A stretch of DNA of 64,000 nucleotides from assembly GCA_024663395.1 (NCBI GenBank), contig JANFAH010000061.1:186001-250000 (forward strand). Direction: 5' to 3'. Origin of the DNA: Pisolithus tinctorius (taxonomy: Eukaryota; Basidiomycota; Agaricomycetes; Boletales; Pisolithaceae). A program made the translations under genes and the position numbers. Position 1 is the first letter of the stretch. Every line of letters starts with the position of its first letter. Below the pieces are notes generated by a model. The model was not told where the DNA came from. It ran no database searches and saw only the letters and a list, made by a program, of their open reading frames with translations. Of the stretch, positions 32,201-42,900 are shown piece after piece.

Positions 32201-33626
32201 AATTTTGTGAGCCACTGTATCTGTAGCACCCTCTATGGTTTCTGCCCCCATTTCTCCTTCTGAAGTACACTTCCTCTTTCATGAATGTCAATCCCAAATG
32301 TTCTTGTAGTGTGACCAAGACCCTACCTTATTCTTATTCTTCTTTCCTGGTGCCTGGGCCACATGATGTTGCTGCATTGGCCAAGATAAGAGACCAGTTA
32401 CTTATTCACACAGATGTTGTTCTACTTACCACTCCATCCCCTCCTCCAGACTCTTGTGCAGATGCCATCACACTGTCTGCACCTTTTCCTTGAGTAACTA
32501 CTATGTTGACTTTTTGGGTTTTCTGTGAGAGCACATAAGCAACTGGTTGCTTAGTTTTTTTTTTTTAAAAAAAAGACATACCTTCTTTTTCAATGCAGGG
32601 TTGGTGGCCTTTTGTATGCCAGCTGCTTGGTTCAATTGGTTCAAAAGGTCATCTTGAAAAGTGTTCATTGGCTAGATGAGGTTTGAAATCAGAATGAGCA
32701 ATCAATCACTTATTTGACACCCATGGTATGACTTGCCAATGCCTTCTCAGTCGCAGAGGCCACCACCTCAGTAGCCTTGGCACTCTCACCCTCAGTGCCT
32801 TTGGTCTAGTAGGTGGGGGTGGAGAATAAGCAGCCAGTTGCTTATTACAAGGCCAGGGCATGACTTACCAACTCTTTTTCAGTCACAGCACCCACCACCT
32901 CAGTAGCCATGGCACCCTCAGTAGGGTTGTGGGCTAGTAAGGGAGGGGTGGGGGGATAAGCAACTGGTTGCTTGATTTCAAGCCCATGACATGACTTACC
33001 AGCTGTTTCTCAGTGACAGAGCCCACTATCTCAGTGATCATAGCACCCTCAGTGGTGGCTTTGGTCTAGTATGGGGGTTGAGGAATAAGCAGCCAGTTGC
33101 TTATTTTACCAAAGTGCAACAGCTTACCACAAGGTTGTTGTTTGCAGACATGATTGGTTGTTTGTAGTTGTTTGTACCGTTTCCTATGTGGAAGGTTGTG
33201 GTTGCAGTTCAAGAAGCAAAACTTGCACAGCCACCCATCTGGTGTTGGTATATATCTGTTTGTTGCTTATGTAATCCTGTGTCCAGCCTTTTATGGATAT
33301 TATGTAATCAATAATGGTTGGATAAGACCCAAGTCCATCACTGCCACTCTCTTGCAAAAGAAAAAAAATAATAAGCAACTGGTCACTTAAATAGAGGTAC
33401 CATGTTTGTAGGTGGAGTTAGACTAGTAGTCATGTTTTTCATGACCATAACTTGTGCAATTTGAGTGACTTGGCACTGGTAAGCATACCACCATGGCTAG
33501 CAGCACAGTCACTACCAGATAAGCAACCAGTTGCTTAGCTGGTCATGAGTGCAAGGTTCCCCCACCACTTGTCATGCTGTGCTTACAGGCTGTGATCACA
33601 CACTCCATCACCTCCAACTCCACATC
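29243..33626 (-). CDS. Multi-exon gene of unknown function with palindrome-bearing introns
   Basis: Reading the minus strand from 33626, many short exons (22-75 nt) encode acidic, Thr/Glu/Lys-rich sequence (TEGAMITEIVGSVTEKQL and relatives). They then give EGATDTPALSEGQ, KKCCKLAQTPATAATRVGAM and KARVESSPRKASKQK. The last part (about 29720-29243) is more ordered: NHLKKLHENIKMHG, then FLNGNHCREVLKML, which weakly resembles the ParB/sulfiredoxin-type DGxHR signature. Introns are listed in the next entry. A foldback element (30641-32217) interrupts one exon. I cannot fix the start: it may be a separate gene or a tail of the helicase upstream. CpG depletion and the insertion suggest a relic, though many splice sites look intact. 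Confidence 0.5.
30641..31272 (+). repeat. Left arm of the foldback element
   Basis: Inverted copy of 31586-32217; CpG-free. Confidence 0.9.
31586..32217 (-). repeat. Right arm of the foldback element
   Basis: Inverted copy of 30641-31272; CpG-free. Confidence 0.9.
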
Positions 33627-33704
33627 CTATAGGGGCAATAGAATAAGCAACTGGTCACTATTTGTATATATTCATTTGAAATACACATTTGTACATATCT
33701 ATCA

Positions 33705-35555
33705 TTACATCTGCTGTTGCTGGTGATACCACATGAACAAATCAAACAAGTTGCTATAGCAGCCTGCCTTTGGGCATGCCATCAACCACCTGCTATACCC
33801 TATCCTATCCTCCCACTGCTGTTCAAAGTGAGCTGCTGCCATGGATTGTAGGTCTGCATCCAAGTGAATACCATATGCAGCTGGTGCAATGATGTCTGCA
33901 AATTGACACCATCCTCCTCTCCCTGCCCTTGCAAACTGTGGATGTACCAAGTCATTTACCTGTGGCACATGGCACATGTAGCAGATCTTTTTGTGATAGC
34001 TTTGATACTTGAGCTCTTTCCTCCACTCCACATAACCCTGCCACCCAGTGCCTCCCAGACTTGGGCATTCCTGGATGCCATGCACAACACCATTCTTGCC
34101 CAGCACCCTGCACAGGCTGCATGCACCTTCAAAGCTCTCCAGTGCAGCCAGTATGATCTCTGCTTCCTGCAATCATAGGCTCTCTTGCACTCCTCTGGCC
34201 TGTCAAACTTGACCAACTGCCATATCAAAACTTCTTGGCAGAGAATTGTTCCTGTGGATTGCTTGTCCTTGCACTGGGTTCATCAACTGCTGTTTCAGCC
34301 TGGAAGTGCCAGCAATTTGAATGTTTGATGGCTTGTGGCCTGGCTCTGCTAGGCACACAGAACAACTTTCATTGCTCTCCTCCTTGCCACAACCAATGCC
34401 TTTCCATCATTGAAGAGTGTCATCCCATATCTCAGGCATCTCCTGGACCCATAGCAGTATAGCTGTTCATAGATGGCCCACCAAGCTTCTCCCTCCAACC
34501 CACTGTGTTGGATGTCTGGAATGGCTACTGTAGGAGGTATGATGGTATGGCAGCTTGCTGGTGCCCCATCTCAGCCTGCTCTCCCTTGTCCTTGGATGTA
34601 GTCCACCATGTCAAAGGGACAGTCCATGTGGATGACCATCCTCACATGAGCATAGTCATTCCCAGCACTGAATGCAGTGTTTGCAATCAGCACTTTGGTT
34701 GCCCCACTGATCCATTGCTGATAGGCCAATCATTGCTCCTCATCAGATGTCCCTTTGTCTCCATTGTAGAATGGATATGCAGTCTTCTGTGACAGGCTCT
34801 GTCCTGCAGCAATGGATATGACAAAGACCAACCCTCTGTCCTCCTCTTCCCAGTAGGAGCTTTCCTCAAGTAGCAAATTGATGACTTGGTCTTCCATGTG
34901 ATTGAGTGGCGCCTTTGACAAGTGATAAGATAGCTCTGGTCAGTTGGTGCATCACCTGACCACTTCTGTTTCTTTCAGCAGGAGAAAGGTGGACCTGGCC
35001 TCCTCAATGCAAGATGGTGGAAGGGTAGCACTCAACAGTACCATCTGCATGGGAATGCTACACAGTTGATATGCATTTTGCAGGGCAACTCAATAACCCT
35101 TGGTCATGAGTGGGATATGTGCCTCATCAAAGATGAGCCTGGCCACCTTCTTTTGTTGGTTGAGAGCTGCTAGTGAGGCCCTCCAGTGAGAAGTCAATGC
35201 CTTGTCTGCTGTGACCAAGGATGAGGTTGGTGGATGAGTTCAAAGGCCTGTCTTGCACATAGACTTGGTAGGGCACTTGGAATGCATCCAGGCAACACTG
35301 ATAGTCAAGCATGAGGGAGTTGAGTGGCAACACCAGTATGGTTGCTTGGTTGGGTTGCACCATGCTTGGCACTATGGCCAACATGGACTTGCCAGCCCCT
35401 GTGCCAAGCACTGCTATGGGGTCCATTTTCCCCTGTAGCACTGACAACATGCAGGTGTGTTGCTCCTTGGACTTCCAGGCAGCACTTGGGTCCCTGAGGA
35501 GTGTCTTCATTGCATTCAATGCAGAGCTTTCCATGGTCTGCTCAAAAACAAGTGA
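33705..35555 (-). pseudogene. RecQ-like superfamily 2 helicase relic
   Basis: Minus frames give the helicase motifs in order: Walker A AVLGTGAGKSML (near 35410), VLPLNSLMLDYQ (motif Ia region), RLIFDEAHIPL (DEAH, near 35130) and LLSATLPPS (SAT motif, near 35020). A decayed second RecA domain follows. Then comes a C-terminal cysteine-containing part (CYMCHVPQVNDLVHP, IIAPAAYG) like that of RecQ-type helicases repeated in agaricomycete genomes. Several stops and shifts break it (for example after MTKGY). It ends at a TAA by 33705. The upstream part is cut at 35559 by the LTR3 copy 2 element and continues at 46266-46390. Confidence 0.75.
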
Positions 35556-35559
35556 CCAG

Positions 35560-36035
35560 TGTAGGAATAGGTAAAATAGATATACCTAGAATGGTAACAG
35601 TCAGTAATGATGGGTGAGTATAATGCTCGACCCAAGAGGGAGGTTCTCTCTGGAGAAAAAGAAGTGTAGTAAAAATGTAAAAAATGTGAACTCCAATGGA
35701 AAACTTAACTCTGTCTGTCTGATAGCTCTTGACAGTCCTCCTGGCCCTTTGGGTACTCCCCAAAGTAAATAATTCTAACTTCAAAAACTCACCAAATTGC
35801 GAGACTAAATCACCCTACTACTGAGGGCCTGTGACATGGATTGGTTGTTTTTGGTAAACTGAACTCGTGCGAACACAGCGCACGTGCTTAGTCAGCAACA
35901 TGGCTGCTCGCCACCAAGTCCAGTGGTACAACACAAAAAACAAAAAACAAGGAAACAAAACAAAGAAAAACTCTCCACCCCCTGAACCCTTGACCCAGGC
36001 AGCTTCTCCTAGGGAACTCAAACTTGTTCCCTACA
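35560..36035 (-). repeat. 3' LTR of LTR3 copy 2
   Basis: 476 bp, TGTAGGGAAC..TTCCTACA on the minus strand, closely matching 45794-46265. Confidence 0.88.
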
Positions 36036-37111
36036 TCCGAGGGGCAGTTTAGAACTCGACTGTCCTTGGTCACTCTCCTCCTCGCACCTACTTCCCTTGA
36101 CCCTTGAACATGGCACCTTGCCCCTCTAGCCTCACTCCATCCAGCCCCGCAACCCAATCCCCCTATCCACATCCTTGACCCTCACCAGCCTACTTCCTTG
36201 GCCTCAAACATGCGCTCGGTTTCGCCAACCCTTCTTCACTCTTATCTTCTCTAACACACTCTGGCCACTCTCGAACACCCCTCCAAAACCAAAACCTCGC
36301 ACCAAACAACAGTGGAGATAAACTCCAGGAAAAATGAACAAGTGAGGGATAAACCGAGTGCAGAGCGAGTTGGCAACTGCTCTTCGAGGCACAGTCTTTG
36401 CCTGGAATGGTAATGCAGCACTGTGGCTGGTACAGTGGAGATCAGCCCTCTGTGAGGCAGTTCGAAGTCACATATGTACCTAAAAAAAAACTCTCGCTCA
36501 GTTGTGTATTTACTATCCTTAACTGCATATGTGCTCTTGACTCCTGCTCATCCTTAAGATGACCTAGTGATAAAAAAAAGTGAACAAAGACTGAAACTAC
36601 ATGTCAGGGTGAGTAGAATCACCCAAAGACTACTGCGACTTGGTTGAACGGTTTCACTCGAAGCAAAACTCAAAAGAAAGAAAAACTATATATATATGCT
36701 CACCAGGACCTTCGCTCTGTCCACCCATCCCATTCCTATTTTCACAGTCTCGACTCGCTGTGCACACATGCCCTTGATTTCTCATACTTCGTCCAGTACT
36801 TTGTCTGGTGGCCAAAGCCCTTGGGCTAAGTGTCACCAAGTGACTTCAAGTTGCCTGTCTTCATTCACTACTTTTTCACTGCTAGAAACCAAGTACTTCA
36901 ACGTAGCATATGTTTGAGCTCTAATAAAACCTGTCACCTTAGCCCTGTAGACCCTTGAACCTGCTTCGAAGATAGGTTTTCGACCCCAGTGGGTACAGGC
37001 ACTGACTTCTTTGGATCTCGAATGCTGGCCTTCCACCTTGCAGTTGGATGGATGGAGTCTTGGTGGTAAGAGCCAGTGGATGGCCTCAAGCTGACCATCC
37101 CTATCAACCAC
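36036..37111 (-). other. 3' internal region of LTR3 copy 2, unidentified
   Basis: A minus ORF at 37117-36833 (94 codons; the first two lie in the adjoining LTR1) resembles nothing I know. A second minus frame at 36172-35888 runs into the LTR. There is no clear polypurine tract before the LTR. It lies between the inserted LTR1 and the 3' LTR. Confidence 0.4.
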
Positions 37112-38917
37112 TGTCACACACCAAAGGTGTTGTGGACATGGTTACAGCTGACTCTGCCTAACTCGTTGACGAGTTGCGCGCAATGCCCAAGCATGCAGAT
37201 GAAGACTAAAGGCCTCATGCATAGAAAGACTGTTGGACGTTAACAGTCATCCTTCACACAAGATCGAGTCATCAGTGCTAAAGAGAAAAGAGGAAGCGAG
37301 TTAAGTGCATGTTAAAGGATTTTAGTGCCCGTGTATGGCATTCCAGTTTTTGTCATATCTCCGCCATTTCCAAAGATATCAACTCGGTTCGCATGCTCGC
37401 TTAAAGTGCTCAGCCCCATGATTCTTCCTTCCAAATTTGGAGAGGATCCTCGCACCCTGCGCGTTTCTACAGCACTCCATCCATCAGACGCTCATTTCGC
37501 AAAGTCCATCAATCATGGCCACCTCTTCGCGTTCCCACCAGCTTCCGTCCTGAAGCCCCCTGGTTCATCCCATCATTGTCAGCCCTGTCCCATCCCATGC
37601 AGCTTGGTCAGCATGTTCTCCTTGTCAGTATGACTTCCAGAAGGACATTCTTTGGTCACCTCAGGTCTGTCACTCAGTTAGAAAGGTCTTATGTGGTCAT
37701 TTCAGTCTCCCCTCTTGATGAAGCATATGGATCATTCCTCCCTGCTCCCTGCACCATCTTTATTCCAGTCTCGTCCATCATTCTTCCCGCATTGCAACAG
37801 CTGCAGTATAATCTACTGTCCTCCAGCCTCCCTGATCGCATTCATGACGAGTATGACATGCATCTTGCCTTCTTACTGCAAGATCCAGCAGAAAACGTCC
37901 CCCCTTCTCCTCCTCCTCCATCAGAGCCCCGTTCATGAAGTTTTTGTTAACTTCGCTGAGAGGATGGAAGGGTGGGAGACGCGATTGCGTATGCTCTCAT
38001 TGCCCCACAGACCCCCAATGCCCTAGCCCCCTTTGACACCTGACTCATGCCCTTCAATTCTGGAATTAATACTTCCCTGTCTGGAACACCGTCCATCTGT
38101 CATGCCATCTTTGGATCTAGAGATGTCTCTGCCGAGATCTGACTTGCATCGCCACCCCCTAATGTGATATCAGTGTGCTTACTCAGTCTCTGATTCTATT
38201 TGACTCATTTTGTGATATTTTGACTATCCTTGACTCATTCATTGCCAATACTTACCAATCCTCCTTGCTTGCTTACTTTTCATTTCTCGCTTACTCATCA
38301 CGATTACTCAGTCCTTACTCATTACTTACCAAGTGTTTGTGCCTTGTTTGTCACAAGCTGTGCTCCCCCCTCAGTATATAAACCCCCATGTACTTAGCTA
38401 CCCACAATCAATCAGGAATCAATCAAGAAGTCACTCAGAAGTCAGCTCAGCTCAGCATATCTCGTTGTCGACAGTTGAGGCTCATTCGGAAGAGTCTATC
38501 TGTCTTCATTCATATCATTGGTAGTTGAGGCTCCATCAAGGGTCTATCTACCTTCATTCATTCATCTGAAGTATCATCTGTGCTCTGTCAGCACACCTGC
38601 TTAGTCATCCATTCACTCCTGTGTAACTCGTCATCGACTTGCGCCAGGAGCATATTCTCTCAAAAGTCCATTACCCCCAAGTACTTTCAGCTGAACACCT
38701 TCACTCTGTTCAGCATCCCCTTCCCAGTCATCGTCCGTTCGTCTTCTCCTGCATAACTCGTCATCGACTTGCGCCAGGAGCACCTCCACTTGAAGTCTTC
38801 CCCACTTTAGGTTTCTCTGCCCTCCAGGTTCTGCGGAGGTAAACCACCACTCGCACATATTTGTCTTTTGTGTTGGATTTGTTTGGTTTATACCAGCTTT
38901 CCACACTTTGACTCACA
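37112..38917 (+). mobile_element. LTR1 copy (solo LTR, plus) inside LTR3 copy 2
   Basis: 1806 bp with TGTCACACACC start and GACTCACA end, flanked by CCAC on both sides (37108-37111, 38918-38921). There is no internal region, so it is a solo LTR left by recombination. Confidence 0.9.
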
Positions 38918-41900
38918 CCACCTTTTCCTTCGTGCTAAGGTACCTGTAGATCACAGTAGATAGTGTTCGAATTATAGCTAAACGGGGCACCTGGACTTTG
39001 TAATTCTCCTTCCTGAGCTTCGTCACCTGGTCTTCACACTCTGCTCATGAACTCATGCCATCTTCTTTTCCTTCGGATATCAGCGACTGTGCGTCATCTT
39101 CCTTGTATATCCTAGACTCCTCTGCTCCAAGGACATACTTCCTAGGGTAGCAAGGTTGTAAGTATGACAATATCAAATCAAAGCAGAAACTGGAGCTGCT
39201 GAGTATAACACCCAAGATTGTCCAACCCTTCCCCCAATGGGGACTTAAACTGTCCAGACTTCGTTGTGCATGTCGAGCAGTCAATCGAACTGGTTCTTCG
39301 TTCCTATACATTCCCTTCTCATGTTATCTTTTCCCTTCACCCCACTTGTAGTAAAATCCTTGCACTGCATTGCACCATTTCACCTTTGCAGTCTCCCACT
39401 TCTCTTTGTAGGTCATCATAGCCACACATGTCACGTTTGCTGGAACACTGGATGTTCCTTGTTGTAGGTATACGTTTCCCCTAGAATAATGGAGATGTAA
39501 GTAAAACTTCCTGAGACAAAAACGAAATGTCAAGCTGCTGTGCTCGTCCAGTGTGATCCCAACGTCTCCTGCCCATTGCATGTTCCCTTGTACCTTCGAC
39601 GGTCGACATCGTAGTTCTAATGGGCTTTGTCATTCTTGTCCTTCAGTATGCCCATAGGTACTTTGCTCGAAGTCTGTCATAGACTCTTGTATTTCGATTG
39701 CAGTTTGTCATGGACATCCGTCTTCCCTAGAATAACAAGGATGTAAGCAAACTCTCTAAGATCAAAATGGAAACCTGAGCTGTTGAGCTCAGCGTGCGAA
39801 TCCCCTATGCCTCTCCTCCATCGAGATTCCTCTGTTGCTTCAAACACCATCGCCTAACCATGACCTGTGACACCACCACTTGTACTCCTATCACCTTCCA
39901 CAGTCATGTGTATGTATCTTGTATCTTTGGGCTTGACAGCCATCACTCGCACTCGTCAAATAGTTCTGTAGCTTCTAAGATATATATCTGTTCTCCACTT
40001 GTGATGAAGGACGCTTGCTCGTCAGCTCGAGAATGGACAACGAAGCCTGTAGGTTCATGTGGATCAAATGGGGTGTTGTGCGTGGATAGGATGGATCCAG
40101 TGTTGGGTGGTGGTGTGCCATAGGGACTGAGTGTCTGCACCGAGTGGTGACATTTGGTCGTGGCACATATGGGAGGGAGAACACAGTGTAGAGATTCATT
40201 GAGCTTCACTGTTGCACCCTCAGGGTCCAGTCTGGGTTCACTCGACATGGTAGAGTGGTAAGGCAGTAGATTACATGTGTCAAATGGCTTGTGCGAATAG
40301 GACGTCCATCCCTCGACATTCATGGCATTGGTGCCATTAAACACAACGCTTGTGGAACTTGTGTAGATGAGCCTACAGACACCAGCTGCATCGACAATGG
40401 CCCAGACACCCTTGATGTTGGCCTTGTAGATGGAGGGGTCTCTCGCACCCTGATGTAGTAGGGTAGCCTGTATGATATATACAATGCCTGATCTCTTCGA
40501 TATATCCAACAAATTCTGTCTGTTGGTGATGCCTCCCAAATAAAACAGGACATCATGATGTCTCTGCACAACATTCAACATGGAGACAGTGTCTCCCTTT
40601 GCTAGTTGTTCGATGACATGTCGACCTATGAAGTGGCTTCGGCTGCTGACAAGGTAGGCATCGTCAGCTTCAAGGGGCAGGGTTGTGGAATGTCACGATC
40701 TGAACCTTCGTACTGTAGGCATTTTGTAGTTTGAAGTTCCATCGATATCTTGTAAAACCCATATTTCCTGAAACAACCTAGTGGTAAGTAAAATGCTTTG
40801 AAGGAAAACACAAAGCTTGGGCCTTCGAGCCCACTTGACATGGTCTCGACATGCCTCAGGTGTCATGCATCTCATAGCCATTCTGAAACTAGCTGTCATA
40901 CTACTACTTGTAGCAGATTTCACATAAAAGTCTGTAAGGTCACTTCGAGTGTGTCTCTCGGATTATTTCGTGGTCTTTGTACTTGTTGGACTGTAAGTCG
41001 ATGCGATCTTCCACCTAAGTTATTGTCTACTCTAGAACAATGTATCTGTAAGTAAAAATCTGCAAAGCAAAAACAAAAACTTTGGCTGTTAGGCTCCATA
41101 TCTATGCTCGTTGGATGTTGTATCTTCGACGATTGCCATTGTAGTTCGAAACATAGTCTTCGGGCTTGTCCTGCAGCACTTCCATATGATCTTTGTACTT
41201 GTTGCTCCATGACCCACTGCGATCTTCCTTCTGAGTCGTCGTCATCTATTCTAATCCGAGGTAGCTGTAAGTAAAGCGCTTGAAAGAAAACATAAGACTT
41301 GGGCCCTCGAGCCCATTCAGTGTGGTCTCAACACGTCTTGCATGTCATGCATCTTGCCACAACTTCGACTCTCTCTGGTGTGTCATTATTTGTAGTAAGT
41401 CTCACGTGTAAGTCCATAGAGTCTGTTCTAACTCATTTCCTGTGGCCTTTTGTGGCTGATGTACTTGTTGCGCTGTATGTGGGTGTGTTCTTTCTTCGAA
41501 GCCGTTGGCTACTCTAGAATAGTGTATCTGTAAGTGAAAAGTTGTGCAACCAAAACGAAACCTTGGGCCATCGAGCCCAGTACCTGCGCTTGTCAGACCT
41601 TGCACCCTCAGCAATTGCTGTTGTAGATCAAACTGTAGTCGTTGCACTTGGTTTGCTGTACATCCGCACGATGTTCCCTTGCAATTCTTCGAGAAATTCT
41701 TGAATTGCGATTGCCAGGACCTCGGTCACACTTCATCGGGACCATCCATTATCCCTAGTGTAAAGTAGACATAAGTAAAGCATTTTGAAGCCAAACTGAA
41801 CCCTTGAGCTGTCAGGCTCAACACCTGTGCTCCCCACGCCCTGTCTCCATCGAATGACTGCTCCAGCCTCGTGCAGTCTTCGGTCTGTGTCAATTCTTGT

Positions 41901-42900
41901 CATCACTGTCATTTCTTGTATCACGATCGCTGTTCGTTGTAGATGGCCGGTTTTCCTTCGGACAGGTGTTCCTGTCTTGTGTGGCCTTTGATCTATGTCA
42001 AATGCTGTCATCTTCGCCATTTCTGTCGCTGTAGTCTTGACCATCATCCTTGTCATACTTCCAGGAAAACTTTGTTTGTATCTTGTCTTAGAATCTTGAA
42101 TTGTGATCACCAGAATGTTGGTTGCACTTCATTGCAACCAACCGCTATCCCTAGAATAGAGTAGATGTAAGTAAGGCATCTTGAAATCAAAATGAACCTC
42201 TGAGCCATCGAGCTCAGTACTCGTGCTCATCGTGCCCTGTTTCCATTGAAGGGCCATTCTAGCATCATGCGACCTTCGATCTGCATCGAGCTTCATTGTT
42301 GTCACTCCTGACCGCTCGCCCCATTCGTAGTCACACCATCGCATCTTGTCACATAGCTTCTCCTTGCCAGTCCACTGTCCTTCTTGGTAGACCATTGTAG
42401 ATCCTTGAATCACCATTGCTCGGATTTGTTCGAACGTCATCCTGCACATCCGCTTTTCCTAGAATAAGGTAGTTGTAAGTAAAATGTTCCAAAATCTAAA
42501 CAAACTGATGAGCCGTTGAGCTCCATGTCTGTGCTCCTTGTGCCCCATTCCCATCAAATGGCACTTCCACTCTCATGCAGCTGTTGATCCGTGCCAAGTC
42601 TAACTGTTGTCTTCATTCCTTGTATCATGATTGCCTGGATATCCTTCAGTCTTCATTGTACATAGCCATTTTCTTTAGTGTAGAATAGATGTGAGTAAAA
42701 CAGTCTAAAGCTGAAATGAACCTTTGAGCCATCAGGCTCAGTATCCATGCTCGTCATGTCCCATCTCCATCAAATGGCACCCCCACTCTCGCACAGCCAT
42801 TGATCCGCACTAAGTAGGGTTGTTGTTGTTGTCATTGCTGTTGCTCGAGTCACTGCCATTGTCGCTTTTGCTGCTGTCACCATTGCTTGTAACTGCGGTA
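38918..42900 (-). repeat. Exon/intron-like tandem array of LTR3 copy 2
   Basis: Minus-strand intron-like segments lie at 39142-39190, about 39481-39529 (donor GT lost), 39727-39774, about 40768-40815 (donor changed), 41032-41080, 41251-41298, 41514-41561, 41755-41801, 42151-42197, 42459-42505 and 42673-42721. The order of block types and the place of the ERG26 fragment match copy 1. CpG sites of copy 1 are mostly TG or CA here. The YYEWGEW-type module occurs near 39560 and 42330. Confidence 0.78.
39930..40640 (-). pseudogene. Captured ERG26-like fragment, second copy
   Basis: The minus ORF from 40581 reads from FYLGGITNRQNLLDISKRSG through VDAAGVCRLIYTSSTSVVFNG and has the same internal jump as copy 1, to LPPICATTKCH, YGTPPPN and FITSGEQIYI. 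Both copies share the deletion, so it arose before the copies separated. It lacks the YxxxK catalytic pair. Confidence 0.75.

Larger units (their letters stand above)
30641..32217. mobile_element. Foldback element with 632-bp inverted arms, TA flanks
   Basis: Arms 30641-31272 and 31586-32217 are reverse complements with no indel over 632 bp and, as far as I can check by eye, no mismatch. The spacer is 313 bp. Ends read CAGTGGCTCAC and both sides carry TA (30639-30640, 32218-32219), as in Tc1/mariner-type insertions. ORFs of 69-91 codons in the arms are mirror copies and resemble no family I know. It interrupts a minus-strand exon whose frame (EGATD/TPALSEGQ) closes up when the element and one TA are removed. 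Confidence 0.85.
30092..33586 (-). repeat. Set of introns with a shared palindromic core (introner-like)
   Basis: On the minus strand these predicted introns carry AATAAGTGACCAGTTGCTTATT, AAGCAACCAGTTGCTT or close variants in their middle: 30092-30148, 30221-30295, 30318-30381, 32372-32429, 32501-32581, 32672-32736 (GC donor, core decayed), 32806-32868, 32934-32999, 33066-33127, 33351-33488 and 33512-33586. Donors are mostly GTAAGT, GTAAGC, GTAGGT or GTATG; acceptors are mostly TAG, with CAG or AAG in a few. Introns 30409-30479, 30549-30615 and 32260-32326 in the same gene lack the core. Outside the core the introns are dissimilar in most cases. This is what a burst of related intron insertions would leave. 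Confidence 0.75.
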
